From Lytechinus pictus (Eukaryota > Echinodermata > Echinoidea > Temnopleuroida > Toxopneustidae): 64,000 bases of DNA. The stretch covers positions 12,535,001 through 12,599,000 of the forward strand of contig NW_026974140.1 of assembly GCF_037042905.1 (NCBI RefSeq), given 5' to 3'. The notes below the pieces were generated by a model. The model ran no database searches, was not told where the DNA came from, and worked only from the letters and a program-made list of their open reading frames with translations. Numbering within the stretch: the stretch's first letter is position 1; each line of letters begins with the position of its first letter. The translations under genes and the position numbers were made by a program. Below, piece by piece: positions 10,541-21,269 of the stretch.

Positions 10541-11460
10541 TTAAGGGAATGAATCTATACGAGTTGGTAGATGTGAAAATGAAACAAGATTACTCTTCTG
10601 AAATTCCAGATACCATAATGTACAGATATAAAACCATCGAAAACAATTTTAGGCACAACAATAATAGGCGAGCGGCGAGAGGCCAAAATTTGGGACTTTA
10701 ATCCCCCCGACTGGATCAAAGCAAAAACATGCATCATTTTAAAGGAAATTTTCTGAATTTTTTAGAACTGAGAATTAAAAGTGTCGCAAAGTGTAGCTTC
10801 ACCATGGAAACCAGCCTTGAATAGGCCACGCCCATTTTTGTGATAAATGCAAAGCAGTAACTTATTATTTATATTTGTTAATCAATTACACTAATTTATA
10901 TATAAATATAGACTTTACAAGGATAAAATCACTACAGATTGAAAGATATGATAACGCCTAGCAACCAAATATATATTTCATACATATTTGATTTCAAAAC
11001 TGTTGCATAGCAACATTATTTTCCCTAGCAACCATATTCACTTTTCAATATTCTCTCTTTTTTACCAGATTAATTCATTTTATAATTCTTTTAAGTTTTT
11101 AATTTGTAAAAACTAATAAAGAAGGTGAATTTTGATGAAAAATGAATAAAAGAGGAAGACTAGGATGTATAATGCATTTATGATCATGAAAAATTACATT
11201 ATTGCCATGTTTGATTAACCCCTGCATGTGACGGATATCACTATTTTTGTGTGTATTTAGGACTATACGCATCAGTATGGTCTATTATCATTGAATGGAT
11301 TTTATGATATTGTTATAAATCATTCTTAGATACCCTGCTGTGTCATGTTATCTGTTCAAATCTAAATAATTGAGTATTAATATATTTTTCTGTTACCTAT
11401 GGAAACCATTATGTCGCCTAGCAACAGCATTTTCCCTAGCAACCATAATTTTTTTGGCGA
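10541..11460 (-). repeat. X-box-rich repeat, left (reversed) copy
   Basis: Its outer part (10670-10850) is the reverse complement of 20456-20640: 'CCACGCCCATT', 'GGAAACCAGCCTTGAATA', 'GGAAATTTTCTGAATTTTT' and a C-run followed by 'GACTGGATCAAAGCAAAA' all recur. Its inner part has CCTAGCAAC motifs at 10957-10965, GTTGCATAGCAAC at 11002-11014 and further copies at 11033 and 11415-11425. These face the GTTGCTAGGCAAC motifs of the right copy. Confidence 0.65.
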
Positions 11461-11879
11461 TATTTCAAGCCTGTACCTCCCCAAAATTCCCTTTTTTTTG
11501 TCCTCAAAATGCATCTTATACTATTCTAAGCATTTATCGTGGTGATGGCAATTAATTTCAGCCATCTGGCCAGGCAGTCGGCATATTGATAGATGGCATG
11601 GCTGTATGCACAAAATTTTTCCTTGGGGTGGCAAGACGACTAAAAAATCTCCATGAAACAAAGCGAGGGAGCGAAGCGACTGAGTTTGACAAGGGGCGCT
11701 TTTTCATAGTAAATTGAAGGATATCATGTACAGCTTTGGTGAATTTTGTGAAAATTTTCAGTTTAACAATTTTTTGCCGCGTACGGAAATGGGAGAGGAA
11801 ATGGGTGTTATTAACAATATCATTTAGTTTTTTATTTGGAACATTTTATTATATAACATTTTAGGAAGGTTAATACATA
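11461..11879. other. No feature recognised; one 'GAGCGAAGCGAC' stretch
   Basis: Contains a short GCGAGGGAGCGAAGCGAC stretch near 11665, reminiscent of the CpG-rich motif of the hAT-like elements further right, but no termini. Confidence 0.3.
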
Positions 11880-11967
11880 TCGCTCTCCTAAAGCGCCTTG
11901 AGCATTTAATCAAAATGGAAAAGACGCTATATAAATCCTATGTATTATTATTATTATTATTATTATC
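11880..11967 (+). repeat. SINE tail fragment with (ATT)n
   Basis: 'AAGCGCCTTGAGCA' followed by 'CGCTATATAAATCCTATG' and an ATT run. The same 3' end, reversed, closes the SINE at 49838-50105. Confidence 0.55.
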
Positions 11968-12539
11968 TAAGACCAACCAATATTAGTCTTTAAGTGTCTG
12001 CAATGGGAAACGAATATGGCAAATATAATTCCTAAACTGTATAGTGATCATGTGAACTCAAAAGCTAATTACTGAATGGGGTACCTACTAAAATATGAAA
12101 ATCACAATGATCTATCAAAGTTTCTACCTGCAATTCTGGTAATTTTACTGTGTTATTGCAAGGTTTTTTTTTATTATTATTATACCAATGCATGGGCAAT
12201 GGGGCAGTTAACACAATAGTCTACTTGCAGACCTTCAAGCAGGATTGTTGGTTTATCTAGACAACTTGGTGAAAAAAGGCTTTTCAATGATCATCTGCCG
12301 TGATTTAAACACAGATCAAGAGATCCACAGTATATGTCGTACATAATCAAGTAGACAACAAAAATTACTATAATCTGAGCCTGTTGCTCACTAAAACCGG
12401 TTAGTCCCTGTACATTCTATATTACTGATTCCAGCAGTTAATTAGCAGGTCAAATATCTGTTTAAGAAGAATTTATTAGGAGTATAGGCCCTAATATTGT
12501 CTCATCAAGCTAAAGGGCAAAGTCCTAATCATTGAACTT
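11968..12539. other. No feature recognised
   Basis: AT-rich DNA between a SINE tail and the first recognisable part of the LINE remnant. No ORF with a recognisable domain. Confidence 0.35.
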
Positions 12540-14446
12540 ATGAGCATTTCTTTAAGTTCCTTCTATAAACCTTCTAACCAATCTTTCTCCCTTCCTCGAG
12601 AAGCCCCCTTCGATCGAGGAAATGTAATTATTGGGGATTTCAATAGTCACAGCATTATCTGGGGTTATGAAGAAACCAACGAGATGGAGAACTTGTGGAG
12701 AACTGGTCAGATGCAAATCAGATTGCATCAATCAACAAAATGTGAGAAGGTTGTGCTTGACGCTTGACCCGCCCACTCAACATCGACCTATTGGGCTGAA
12801 GGTGAATGCAGCCATCACTCCACGCACAGTTCCCTTTCACAGACGTTTCACCCTGAAGAAAACAACCTGGGAGCAGTTTGTTATAGATCTGGATACCTAT
12901 CCACAGGATCCTCCAGCACTCCCTACCCATTTGGAAAGCTGTTAAAGAAATCATCACAGAAGAATATTCCAAGAGGATGCCGTACAAACTATTCTCCGGG
13001 CTTGACGGATGACGAAGCTGCTGTACAATAAATAGTTCAGGAGCTTTGAGAATTACCCATTTGGTGCCGATACACTTGAATGTGGGAGAAAATTGACAAC
13101 TGCCATTCTGGATAGTAAAAAGAAAGTGACAGTAATTTAATAAATCAATGGATATGACTCAAAACAGCAGAAAAGCCGGGGAAAGCAATTCGGATCCTTG
13201 AAAACGACTATGCGAGTCTCAAACTACACCCCTAGTGACCACCGACCAAGTTGCCCACTATATCTTCTTGTGTACAGTAAAGGTAACCCTTACTATTGCC
13301 CGCGAAGGGCAAACCTCCCTAAAAGTGCAGAGACAGCCTCCCAACTGAGAGTCATTTGAATACACATGACCATTCACCATGAACGTCTTGTCTGTTTTGC
13401 TATGCTCTCAAAGAAAATAATGAAGAGCAACAAGGCACCTGGGATATGAGGTCCTCTGTGAGCAGATCACACTTCTTGGACCTGTTGTAGCCCAAGGGCT
13501 GCTGACATGTTAAGGGTTGGGGGTAGTTGCCTAACTCGAGCCAGGTTAAGACCCAATCAGCCCAAAGAGTAACAGAACATTCTCTCTACTCTGTCACACA
13601 TACAAGCCCTTTGAAAGGCTCCTGCTTAACCGCAATGAGTTTCTCATTCCAGTAGGCCAGATTCAAGCCAGGAAAGTCCTTTACTTATCAAGTACTCAAT
13701 CTGACTCAGTACATCAGATGGTTTGAGGAAGGTCTGAAAACTGGAGCAGCCTTTGTTGACTTCTCTGCAGCTTATGAAACAGTTAATCATAGGGTAGGCC
13801 TATTTACGAGGAAAGTCATTGTGATGACAAAGGACGTCAAGTTGACAAGGCTAATTTAGAACATGCCCTCAAACCGGTTGTTTGTGAATCTCAGTGGTTC
13901 CAGCAGTAAATGGTGGAGGCAGAAAAATGGTCTCCCACAAATAAGTGTCCTTGCCCAACTCCTCTTTTACATCTACACAAACGACCAACTAATCCACCCA
14001 AACACCAAGAGCTACCTATGCTGATGAACTGTGCATTGCCTCACAGAAGCAGTCATTTGAAGAGGTGGGAAAACATCTGGCTCTTTACTATCCAGAGGAA
14101 ACCCAACTTAGCGTCTTTCACCTTAACAATATAGATGCAGACCGGAAACTGATGGTCAGATGGTGTTGAAAGTGAATGAAGCACACCAGCAAGCCTGCCT
14201 ACCTTGACATCACTCTTGCGTACAAAGAACATGTTGCCAAGACAAAGGCAAAAGCTGGAGAAAGGAACAACATAAAAAATAGGCTTGTTAACACATTATG
14301 GGGAGCAGATGCCAAACCATCGGCTCAACAGCTCTGCTGTATGCTACCAGTTTAACCCAGTCCTAATGCTGCTTGCAGAGCAATTTCTGGCTGTCTGCTA
14401 CCAAAAAGAGTAGATGATCTTTACCTATTATGTGGCACGGCTCGGT

Positions 14447-14590
14447 GTAAAAATGGCAGAGGTAAAAATGGCAGAGGTAATAATGGCAGAGGTAAAAATG
14501 GCAGAGGTAAAAATTGCAGAGGTAAAAATGGCAGAGGTAATAATGGCAGAGGTAAAATGGCAGGGGTTATAATGGGAGAGGTAAAAATGA
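14447..14590 (+). repeat. 15-bp minisatellite (GGTAAAAATGGCAGA)n, left end
   Basis: About nine tandem copies of a 15-bp unit, with GGTAATAATGGCAGA and GGTAAAAATTGCAGA variants, forming the outer part of the element's left terminal inverted repeat. Confidence 0.9.
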
Positions 14591-15781
14591 CAGCTCTATG
14601 TAAAATATGGCCTTAAACCCCCATACAATGAATTGTCAAAAAGCCCCCGCATGTACATACATTAAATAAGAAGTGCATGTCACGGTTAGGCATTTCATCA
14701 TCATTGTGTCGTCATCGGCCTAACAATGCTATTTACGAATTCGTTGGAGGTGTACCGTGAACGCTTTTTAAACAGAAATCAAACGACAGATATTTTTTCA
14801 TTCAATTTATCAGGAGCAAAATGAAACCGCACTATTCTCATTCATCATTTTATAACATTCCTTTTCGTCTGGCTGGTTTATTCATATCTAAAGTTTTGCC
14901 AGGTTTACCGATGCAAAAAGGAGGAAGAGTAGACATAATAGAGGTGGAGAGACAGAGAGGGTAAGGGGCGGGGAAAAACATAGAGAACATAGCGGGGAAA
15001 GCTTAGACGTTGAAATTGTCACGAATGATTGTGGTTAAATATTATGTCCTTATTTGTAATGTCGTCTGTACTATTTAATACTTTTTAAATAATTGAATGA
15101 CAATAAGCCTGCGTTCCCAGGCTTGACACTGAATATGTAACTGATTGTGAAAATCAATAATAATCTTGTTTTGACTGGTAAACCAATTTGGGGTCGATCG
15201 AGGGGGACCGTCTGGTTCAGATTCTTTGCATAAAAGAAGACCCTGAACCTTTACCACTGCATCCAATATGATATAAACGTCTTGATGGTCATAACCCTTG
15301 GAAGCGGAAGTACTGTTGGGTATTTTGTACACCATAAGCAGCACCCTCTTGGTAATTAGCTTGGTATGCTAAAATGTAGAGATTTGATACAAATACTCTG
15401 TTATTTTTTCAAAGAGAAGAAAAAACATTGTTTATTATCTAATTGTTAGTATTTTTGTTGTAATTCTTTTTCTGACCTAAAAGAACTTAATTTAGTTGAA
15501 ATAATTTTTTTGTGTCATTTTCCCCCTTAACCAAATTTTTGGAGTGAAAACTTTTTTTTCTCGGCTTTTTAACAAACCAGCACCCAATTTTTCACTAACT
15601 TTTCAAAAGTAAGTGGTGCTCACTCAAGCGGAAATATTTTTCGACAGTTATATCGTCATTTGCTTAAATGGATCTGTACCAATGTTAAAATGTGGAAAAA
15701 TCTTCAGGATTTTACATGCGGGGCTTTTTGACAATTCATTGCATGGGGGTTTAAGACTGGCCATATTTTACCTAGAGCTGT

Positions 15782-15890
15782 CACCTCTCCCATTATAACC
15801 CCTGCCATTATTACCTCTGCCATTTTTACCTCTGCCATTTTTACCTCTGCCATTTTTACCTCTGCCATTATTACCTCTGCCATTTTTACC
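15782..15890 (-). repeat. 15-bp minisatellite, right end (reversed)
   Basis: Reverse-complement array of the same 15-bp unit, about seven copies, forming the right terminal inverted repeat. Its copy number and variant order differ from the left end. Confidence 0.9.
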
Positions 15891-16849
15891 TGGCACCATG
15901 TGGCACAGTCCCCCATACATAGAGGTATCAGCACGGATGGAAAAACAAGCAAAACTCTTTAATTATGAACCTGCTAAAAAGAGACTCGAATCAAGACAGT
16001 TTCCTACACTTGACTGAATCTCTTGATGGCTATGCACACAGTCAAAGGATCCCCTATGGTCAGACCACCTCCAGTCTGTGACGCAAAAGCATTCCATGTG
16101 ACCTAGCGAATCAAGCCCCCAGGTTCAAGAGACGAATGACCATCCTGGCTATGTCTTAATCGCCTATGGTCTGGAACAGGAAGATGCAAAGTCCTTAATA
16201 TGCAGTTCGGGGCTACACTGAGCAGGGATGCAGACACTATCTACGACTGAGGGGAGGATCAGATAGTGCATCACCTTTTGGTCTGCCCCCCTGTCTTGCC
16301 AGAGCCATGCGCTGCCACAGATCTGGAGTCGTTCAACCCAAAAGTCAGATCTTGCTTGAACCCTCTACTACACATGACATGTGTAGTGACCCGAGAAGAT
16401 GGGCACAGAATAAATATTGCCCTTTAAAATCATTCAGTATACTATGACCAAATTGGAGCCTAGGTGTGCAGGAGTTTGTCTCTCCAAAAGGTGGCTTTTT
16501 AGGGGGGGGGGGGTATGTAGATATGGGGTAAGATTGTTAGCATCAATTATCTTTGCTCTTCCACTGGCAAATTGTAATTTTCACCTTAAAACACTAACAA
16601 TCAGAATATAGGCACCGTTTTCAGCAAAGTTTTAGCTTAACCGACATCCCCATTAGGGAACCAAGCCCCTCCCCCATCCAACAACCCATTAGCAAATAAT
16701 CATTTTCCCCCAAATGTCAGATTACCATAAATAGGTGACGTCTTCTACCAGTCAGATAATTAATGACAAACTTCTTCTTAGGTCATTAAAGATGTCGTGT
16801 CCTGTTAATGGTAGAAAAGCTACATGTAGGTTTCCTGTGAAAAGACACT

Positions 16850-17650
16850 AGTGTAGTGGCAGTTCATAGCTCTGGTAGGAGGGGGCAGACACAAAAGTGT
16901 TGTATCCTATGATCATCCTTACAGTTTGCAGGTAGTTTCTCCATTCCTATTGTAGACCTATAGGCGATTCAAACAAGATCAGGTAGGCCATTCTTCACTT
17001 GGACATGGAGAGTGATGTACTAAGTCCATAGGTGAGATTGTGCATCACAGACTGGAAATTGTTAGACCAGAGGGTGACGTTTTCATCCGTGCAGAGTCAT
17101 CAAGGGATTCTGTTGAGCAAAGAAAACTGTGTGTAGATTTGAGTCTCTTGGCAGGTTCATGGTTGACGAGTGGAATATTATATCTTCTTGATTGTTTTTC
17201 TTTCATCTGTGCTGATGACTTCTCTTCTGACGTATAGTGGGGCAATATTACAGAGTAGGTAAAGATAATTTACTTCTGTTAGTCGCAAACACAAACAGCT
17301 CTGCAAGCTCCATTCAAGACTTGGGGGTCAATATTGCGCCAAGGGCTGCGTACTCAGCAGTGGAGAAGCATAGAGCAAGAGCTGTGGTACAGATATATTT
17401 GGTATCTGTCAATTTCCCATCTGTTTTCCAGCTTCTTCAGAATGATGTTCCTTGCTCCAAATTTTGCGTTTGTTTTGGCAGCATGTTCTTTCTATGAAAA
17501 AGAACGGTCTAGAATGACGCCAATGTAGGTTGGCTTGTTACCATCTGACCCTCAGTTTTTGATCTGCTCTCTGTTTTTAAGGTGGAATACACTAACCTGT
17601 GGTCTTTCTGGATTGGCTCAGAGATGATTTTATAGCACAGTAAGCAGGTA
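16850..17650 (-). pseudogene. Degenerate LINE remnant, reversed, same family as 12540-16412
   Basis: Read on the minus strand, 'YKEHAAKTNAKFGARN' near 17510 aligns with 'YKEHVAKTKAKAGERN' of the plus-strand copy. The following pieces ('PHYTSEE', a Cys-Pro-Leu block near 16890 and 'SFHRKPT') keep the same order as 'PHTQRY', 'CPPVLPEP' and 'SFNPKVR' there. Stops are frequent. The open frames on the opposite strand at 17040-17500 are shadows of this remnant. Confidence 0.6.
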
Positions 17651-18278
17651 AGGAGTTACACTTGCACAATTCAATGTTTTCCCACTCCATTCAAGCAGTG
17701 ATACAAAATTATGCCTTTAGATGTTCCAGCCTTATTATTTGAACAAATCATCATTACAAATGCAGATTAGTATATTTTACCAATACTGTAGGGGTATCAT
17801 CCCAATTACATCAGTTTTAGATATTTTCTCAGACATAATTCTTATACCATGGATGTCTTTAAAGACTTACATTGATCTAAATCTCCATGGAACGAACAGT
17901 AGCGTTAGTGTACGCCCTACAATAGTGGCATGTGTACCTGTTTTCCGAAGCTTTACCTTTGTCAATGTCCTTTACATGATTATGTTTGCATGTTGAGAGG
18001 AATCCTTGTCTTTTCTTTCAGACATATTTTCTTAAACTGAGTATTTAAGGCATCAGTTTTTAACAGCCGGAGTCACTGACACTATCGTTGTGGCAGAAAA
18101 TACCTGAAGGACAACATCAGACAACTTAAGCTGATATGCCTCCTATCTATATTCTGGGACTTTTATCATGTTTATTGTACGCCCCTCCCTGGTTATCTAT
18201 TCAGCAGATGTGTGCAAACCTCATGATATATTACATAATGACACTTAGACATAGACAACATCTCCCAATTTAATAAGC
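17651..18278. other. No feature recognised
   Basis: AT-rich sequence between the reversed LINE remnant and the hAT-like MITE; no domain-bearing ORF or repeat boundary seen. Confidence 0.35.
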
Positions 18279-18286
18279 CTTACTAT

Positions 18287-18580
18287 CACTGGCGTACCTA
18301 GGATTTTCCAGAAGGGGGGCAATTTTTTTGGAGGATATTTCGTCCGCGAAAAAATTTGACAAGCAAAAAAAAAAAAGGTCTTCAACCAAAAAAAAGGATT
18401 TCTTACCAGAAAAAATAATTGACAAGCAAAAAAAAAGGTCTTCAGGTTCAAAAGAGGGGGTCCCCTGTATCAGTTGTGACTCGTCAGGGGGGCGGGGGCA
18501 GGGATACGTCCCCTGCATGAGTTGTGACTCGTCAGGGGGGGGGGCAGTCTGCCCCCCCCCCCCCCTTAGGTACGCTAGTG
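18287..18580. mobile_element. hAT-like MITE, 294 bp, with 8-bp target duplication
   Basis: Ends CACTGGCGTACCTAGG and CTTAGGTACGCTAGTG form a 16-bp terminal inverted repeat with few mismatches. CTTACTAT is duplicated exactly at 18279-18286 and 18581-18588. Inside are two copies of a block with AATTTGACAAGCAAAAAAAA and two copies of 'AGTTGTGACTCGTCAGGGG'. An 8-bp duplication and CA...TG ends are hAT hallmarks. The interior resembles the truncated element at 35846-36075. Confidence 0.88.
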
Positions 18581-18629
18581 CTTACTATCCTTAATGGTTT
18601 TCTTGTTCTTTTCTTGGCCTAATCAGGAA

Positions 18630-18700
18630 TGATAGCTCAGTCGGTAGAGAGGGGGTTTCGGATTCCGGTGACCTGGATTTGATTCCCACTCGGTGCATTA
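18630..18700 (+). repeat. tRNA-like head of a SINE (Pol III A and B boxes)
   Basis: TAGCTCAGTCGGTAGAG at 18633 is an A-box-type D-arm and GATTTGATTCCC at 18676 a B-box-type T-arm, spaced as in a tRNA. No acceptor-stem pairing or CCA context supports a functional tRNA gene, so I call it a tRNA-derived SINE head. The body may continue to about 18830. Confidence 0.55.
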
Positions 18701-19439
18701 GTACTCATTTGTAAGGCGCATCCTCATTACCAGGTCCTCTGGTTGTTTGCTTCCAAGCATTCGTGCTTTCTTAGCAATCAGGTAAACAACAACCATATTA
18801 AGGCTTAAGATCCCAAGTTTGCATGCTTTCATCCTTCTGATTTCTTGACAGTTATCAGATTGAAAGTGAGATCATAAGTTCCCTGTGATTAAACTAATTC
18901 TGACATGTATTAATAGTATTAACGTCTCAACAGAAACTTATCGAACTCACAGCTTTGGCATCTTTGGGCTACAGCCTCCACACAGACACAACCTTGGAAG
19001 TTGGACATGCATGGGTTATTAGGTATTTGACAAGACAGATCCATTTGTTAACCATTCCATATTCACTCGAGGAAAGTGACTTAATTGAGTATAGGAGGTC
19101 CCTGAAATTGAAAAAAAAATTATCTGTAAATTATGATCAAAATTTTAATCAGGGACTGTGCCTGAAAAGTAGTGTTGTTCATTCTATTATATTATCAATA
19201 CTATATCTAATGTAGCAAACTAAAAATAAAATGTTACCTACCCAGCTATGAATCTTTTTCATATGATAAAGTTTAAATACCATGCTCATCGTACTGTTTA
19301 GAATTGGTAGACAAACAAAATGATTTTTTTTTTAAGAAATAAGAGAAATGAAGTGGTGTCCTTTAATTTACCATTGCCAGTATGCATGTAGGAATATTAT
19401 TGAACAAATGGCACTGTACACTTAAAAGTGGATTATTTT
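18701..19439. other. No feature recognised
   Basis: AT-rich; possible SINE body in the first ~130 bp, nothing else assigned. Confidence 0.3.
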
Positions 19440-20650
19440 CCTCAAGATTTGTAAGGGAAAATATATCGTTGCTAAGGTAAATAGTGTTGCTAGGCGATGG
19501 AATTGTGTCAGTAGATAATGGTACAACTCCGGAATGCTGTTTGCCTATTGATAACAAACTATCATATGTTAATTTTCTCAATAATTTTACTCTAAGGCAC
19601 AACTTCCTCAGCACATTTGGCCGAGATGAAGAGTGCTAACATAGCCGTTGCTAGGGAATATTGTTTCTAGGCAACACATTTGTCTCCATGGAAGCTATAA
19701 AATAGTCAGTTTGTTGAATGATTATTGAAAACGAGGTTGTATGCATCTATATGATAATTGTGTCAGTATTATTGCTCATAATGGACTATTTTCCACAGAT
19801 TTGTCCAGGGAAGAGAGTGTTAACATAGTCGTTGCTATGGAAAATAGTCGTTGCTAGGCAACAAATTGGTATCCATGGGTAATATGAAATGGTAATTTTG
19901 TTGTTGTTCTATTGAAGACAAGATACTGCATGTTAATTGATCAGGTATTATTAACTCAATCAACTTTTTCACCACAAAATAGTATGAAGTATTTGACTTG
20001 TACGTACGTGTAGCAATGTAGTCAAAATTAACAATAATATGGTGATTTGTACGATGTGAAGGGCTATGTCAGGTAGAGCTTAGCAAATTTATTTGAGGTT
20101 CGTAATAGTTAAAATGGTGGTTTTCAGTTCTTTTTTATTATTTTTCAATAATATTTTATATAATTTAATTTGTGAAATTTATTTTGTTTAATTTACCCTA
20201 GTTAAAACGTTAAAAGTTAGGTTTGAAATGGAAAAATAAGTGGTTTAATTAAGGAGGTAAATGGTTGCTAAGGAAAGTTATGTTGCTAGGCAACAATTTC
20301 TGAGAAAATGTTCATAAAATTCATGCTAAGTTGTTTTTCAGTAATTCTTCTTACAATATATTGTGGATCTATCCTTTGAAAGTAAAAAAAAATACCTGAT
20401 AATTTGAATGAGTAAAAAATCAGAATTCACGATAAATATTGAGTAAGTATTCAAAATGGGCGTGGCTTATTCAAGGCTGGTTTCCATGGTGATGCTACAT
20501 GACCAATTCTCAAAAATTCAGAAAATTTCCTTTAATTTGATGTATGATTTTGCTTTGATCCAGCCGGGGGGGTTAAAGCCAAGAAATAAGGCACTTTTTG
20601 GCTTCTGGCCGCTCACCTATAAGGAATGAATTATTATTGGCAGTATCATT
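19440..20650 (+). repeat. X-box-rich repeat, right copy
   Basis: Contains paired motifs GTTGCTAaGG / GTTGCTAGGCAAC at 19468/19486, 19647/19663, 19831/19850-19862 and 20264/20282-20294. In each pair the second is close to the RFX-factor X-box (GTTGC-N3-GCAAC). The outer part (20456-20640) is the inverted counterpart of 10670-10850. Confidence 0.65.
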
Positions 20651-21007
20651 TGAATAGTGAAACGTTAGTATCATGAAATATGCTTTTCCTTCAAATTCGC
20701 TCGTATCACCATATTTAGAGTATGAAATTTAGCGTGGGAGCAGTGTATCAATATAGCTTCTTCCTTGTTCTAAAAATTAAAAAATAACCAGTTACCATCA
20801 CAACACACATATTTGGTTCATTTTTTTCCCATCAATGCTTAAAATGTTAGTGATATATAGTATATCATTATTATATTATTATCATTATATCATTATCACA
20901 TCTTGTGATCATACGAATGATTTTTTGCATATTTTGATAGATGTTTGAAAAGTATGAGTTATGAAATGTAGAACATAATGGACTTTAAAACCGCTCAATC
21001 AAATTCT
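20651..21007. other. No feature recognised
   Basis: AT-rich, with a TTATTATATTATTATCATTATATCA run near 20868-20895 that is simple-sequence-like. Confidence 0.3.
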
Positions 21008-21017
21008 CTCTGAACAG

Positions 21018-21265
21018 CTTGTGTCATCACATCGGGTCGGGCAATCGCGTATACTTCCCGAACCTTCGAGAAAAAGCTATATGGGCCCACTAAATTCCCC
21101 AAACGTCGGATCCAGTTTATCCGAGTTTTTGATGATTTTGCTATAATCTACACAAAACATCGGGTAAACTGAACCCAACCTTTCGGGAATTTAGAGTGCC
21201 ATTTTCTCGAATGGTCGCATGGTCGGGTCTCGCAATTGCCCGACATGATAACCCGCTGTGATGCA
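21018..21265. mobile_element. Hairpin-forming MITE
   Basis: The left half (CATCACATCGGGTCGGGCAA, then CTAAATTCCC) and right half (GGGAATTTAG, then TTGCCCGACATGATAACCCG, CTGTGATG) are imperfect reverse complements over about 240 bp. The 10-mer CTCTGAACAG occurs just left (21008-21017). It recurs at 24419-24428, beyond the poly-G element, which suggests the right flank was displaced by that later insertion. Confidence 0.55.
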
Positions 21266-21269
21266 AGGA

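Larger units (their letters stand above)
14439..15897. mobile_element. Mutator-like non-autonomous element with minisatellite ends
   Basis: A 1459-bp insertion in the LINE remnant, flanked by a perfect 9-bp duplication ATGTGGCAC (14430-14438, 15898-15906). Ends begin GGCTCGGTGTAAAAATGG and, reversed, GGTGCCAGGTAAAAATGG. The inverted ends are about 190 bp long. Each consists of a 15-bp tandem repeat (GGTAAAAATGGCAGA) followed by a unique block running to 'CCGCATGT' on both sides. The interior (about 14690-15690) has no conserved ORF. The 9-bp duplication and long TIRs point to the Mutator (MULE) group, without a transposase to confirm it. Confidence 0.85.
12540..16412 (+). pseudogene. Degenerate LINE (endonuclease and reverse transcriptase remnants)
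   Basis: Pieces of one non-LTR retrotransposon ORF2 appear in order but in shifting frames. An endonuclease piece lies near 12620-12690 ('VIIGDFNSHSIIWGYEE', the GDFN motif of APE-type endonucleases). Reverse transcriptase motif A lies near 13745-13795 ('AAFVDFSAAYETVNH'). A 'NGLPQ...VLAPTLL' block is near 13920-13965 and a YAD-like catalytic box near 14015. The post-RT region follows ('YKEHVAKTKAKAGERN' near 14220) and the C-terminal zone ends near 16410. Multiple stops and frameshifts make it inactive. It is interrupted at 14439-15897 by a Mutator-like element. A second, reversed remnant of the same family lies at 16850-17650. Confidence 0.75.

Noticed and set aside
17040..17528. Overlapping plus-strand frames of 64-86 codons
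   Set aside because: The coding signal is on the minus strand, a degenerate LINE matching 14220-16410.
18630..18700. Functional tRNA gene
   Set aside because: No acceptor-stem pairing could be traced; better read as a SINE head.
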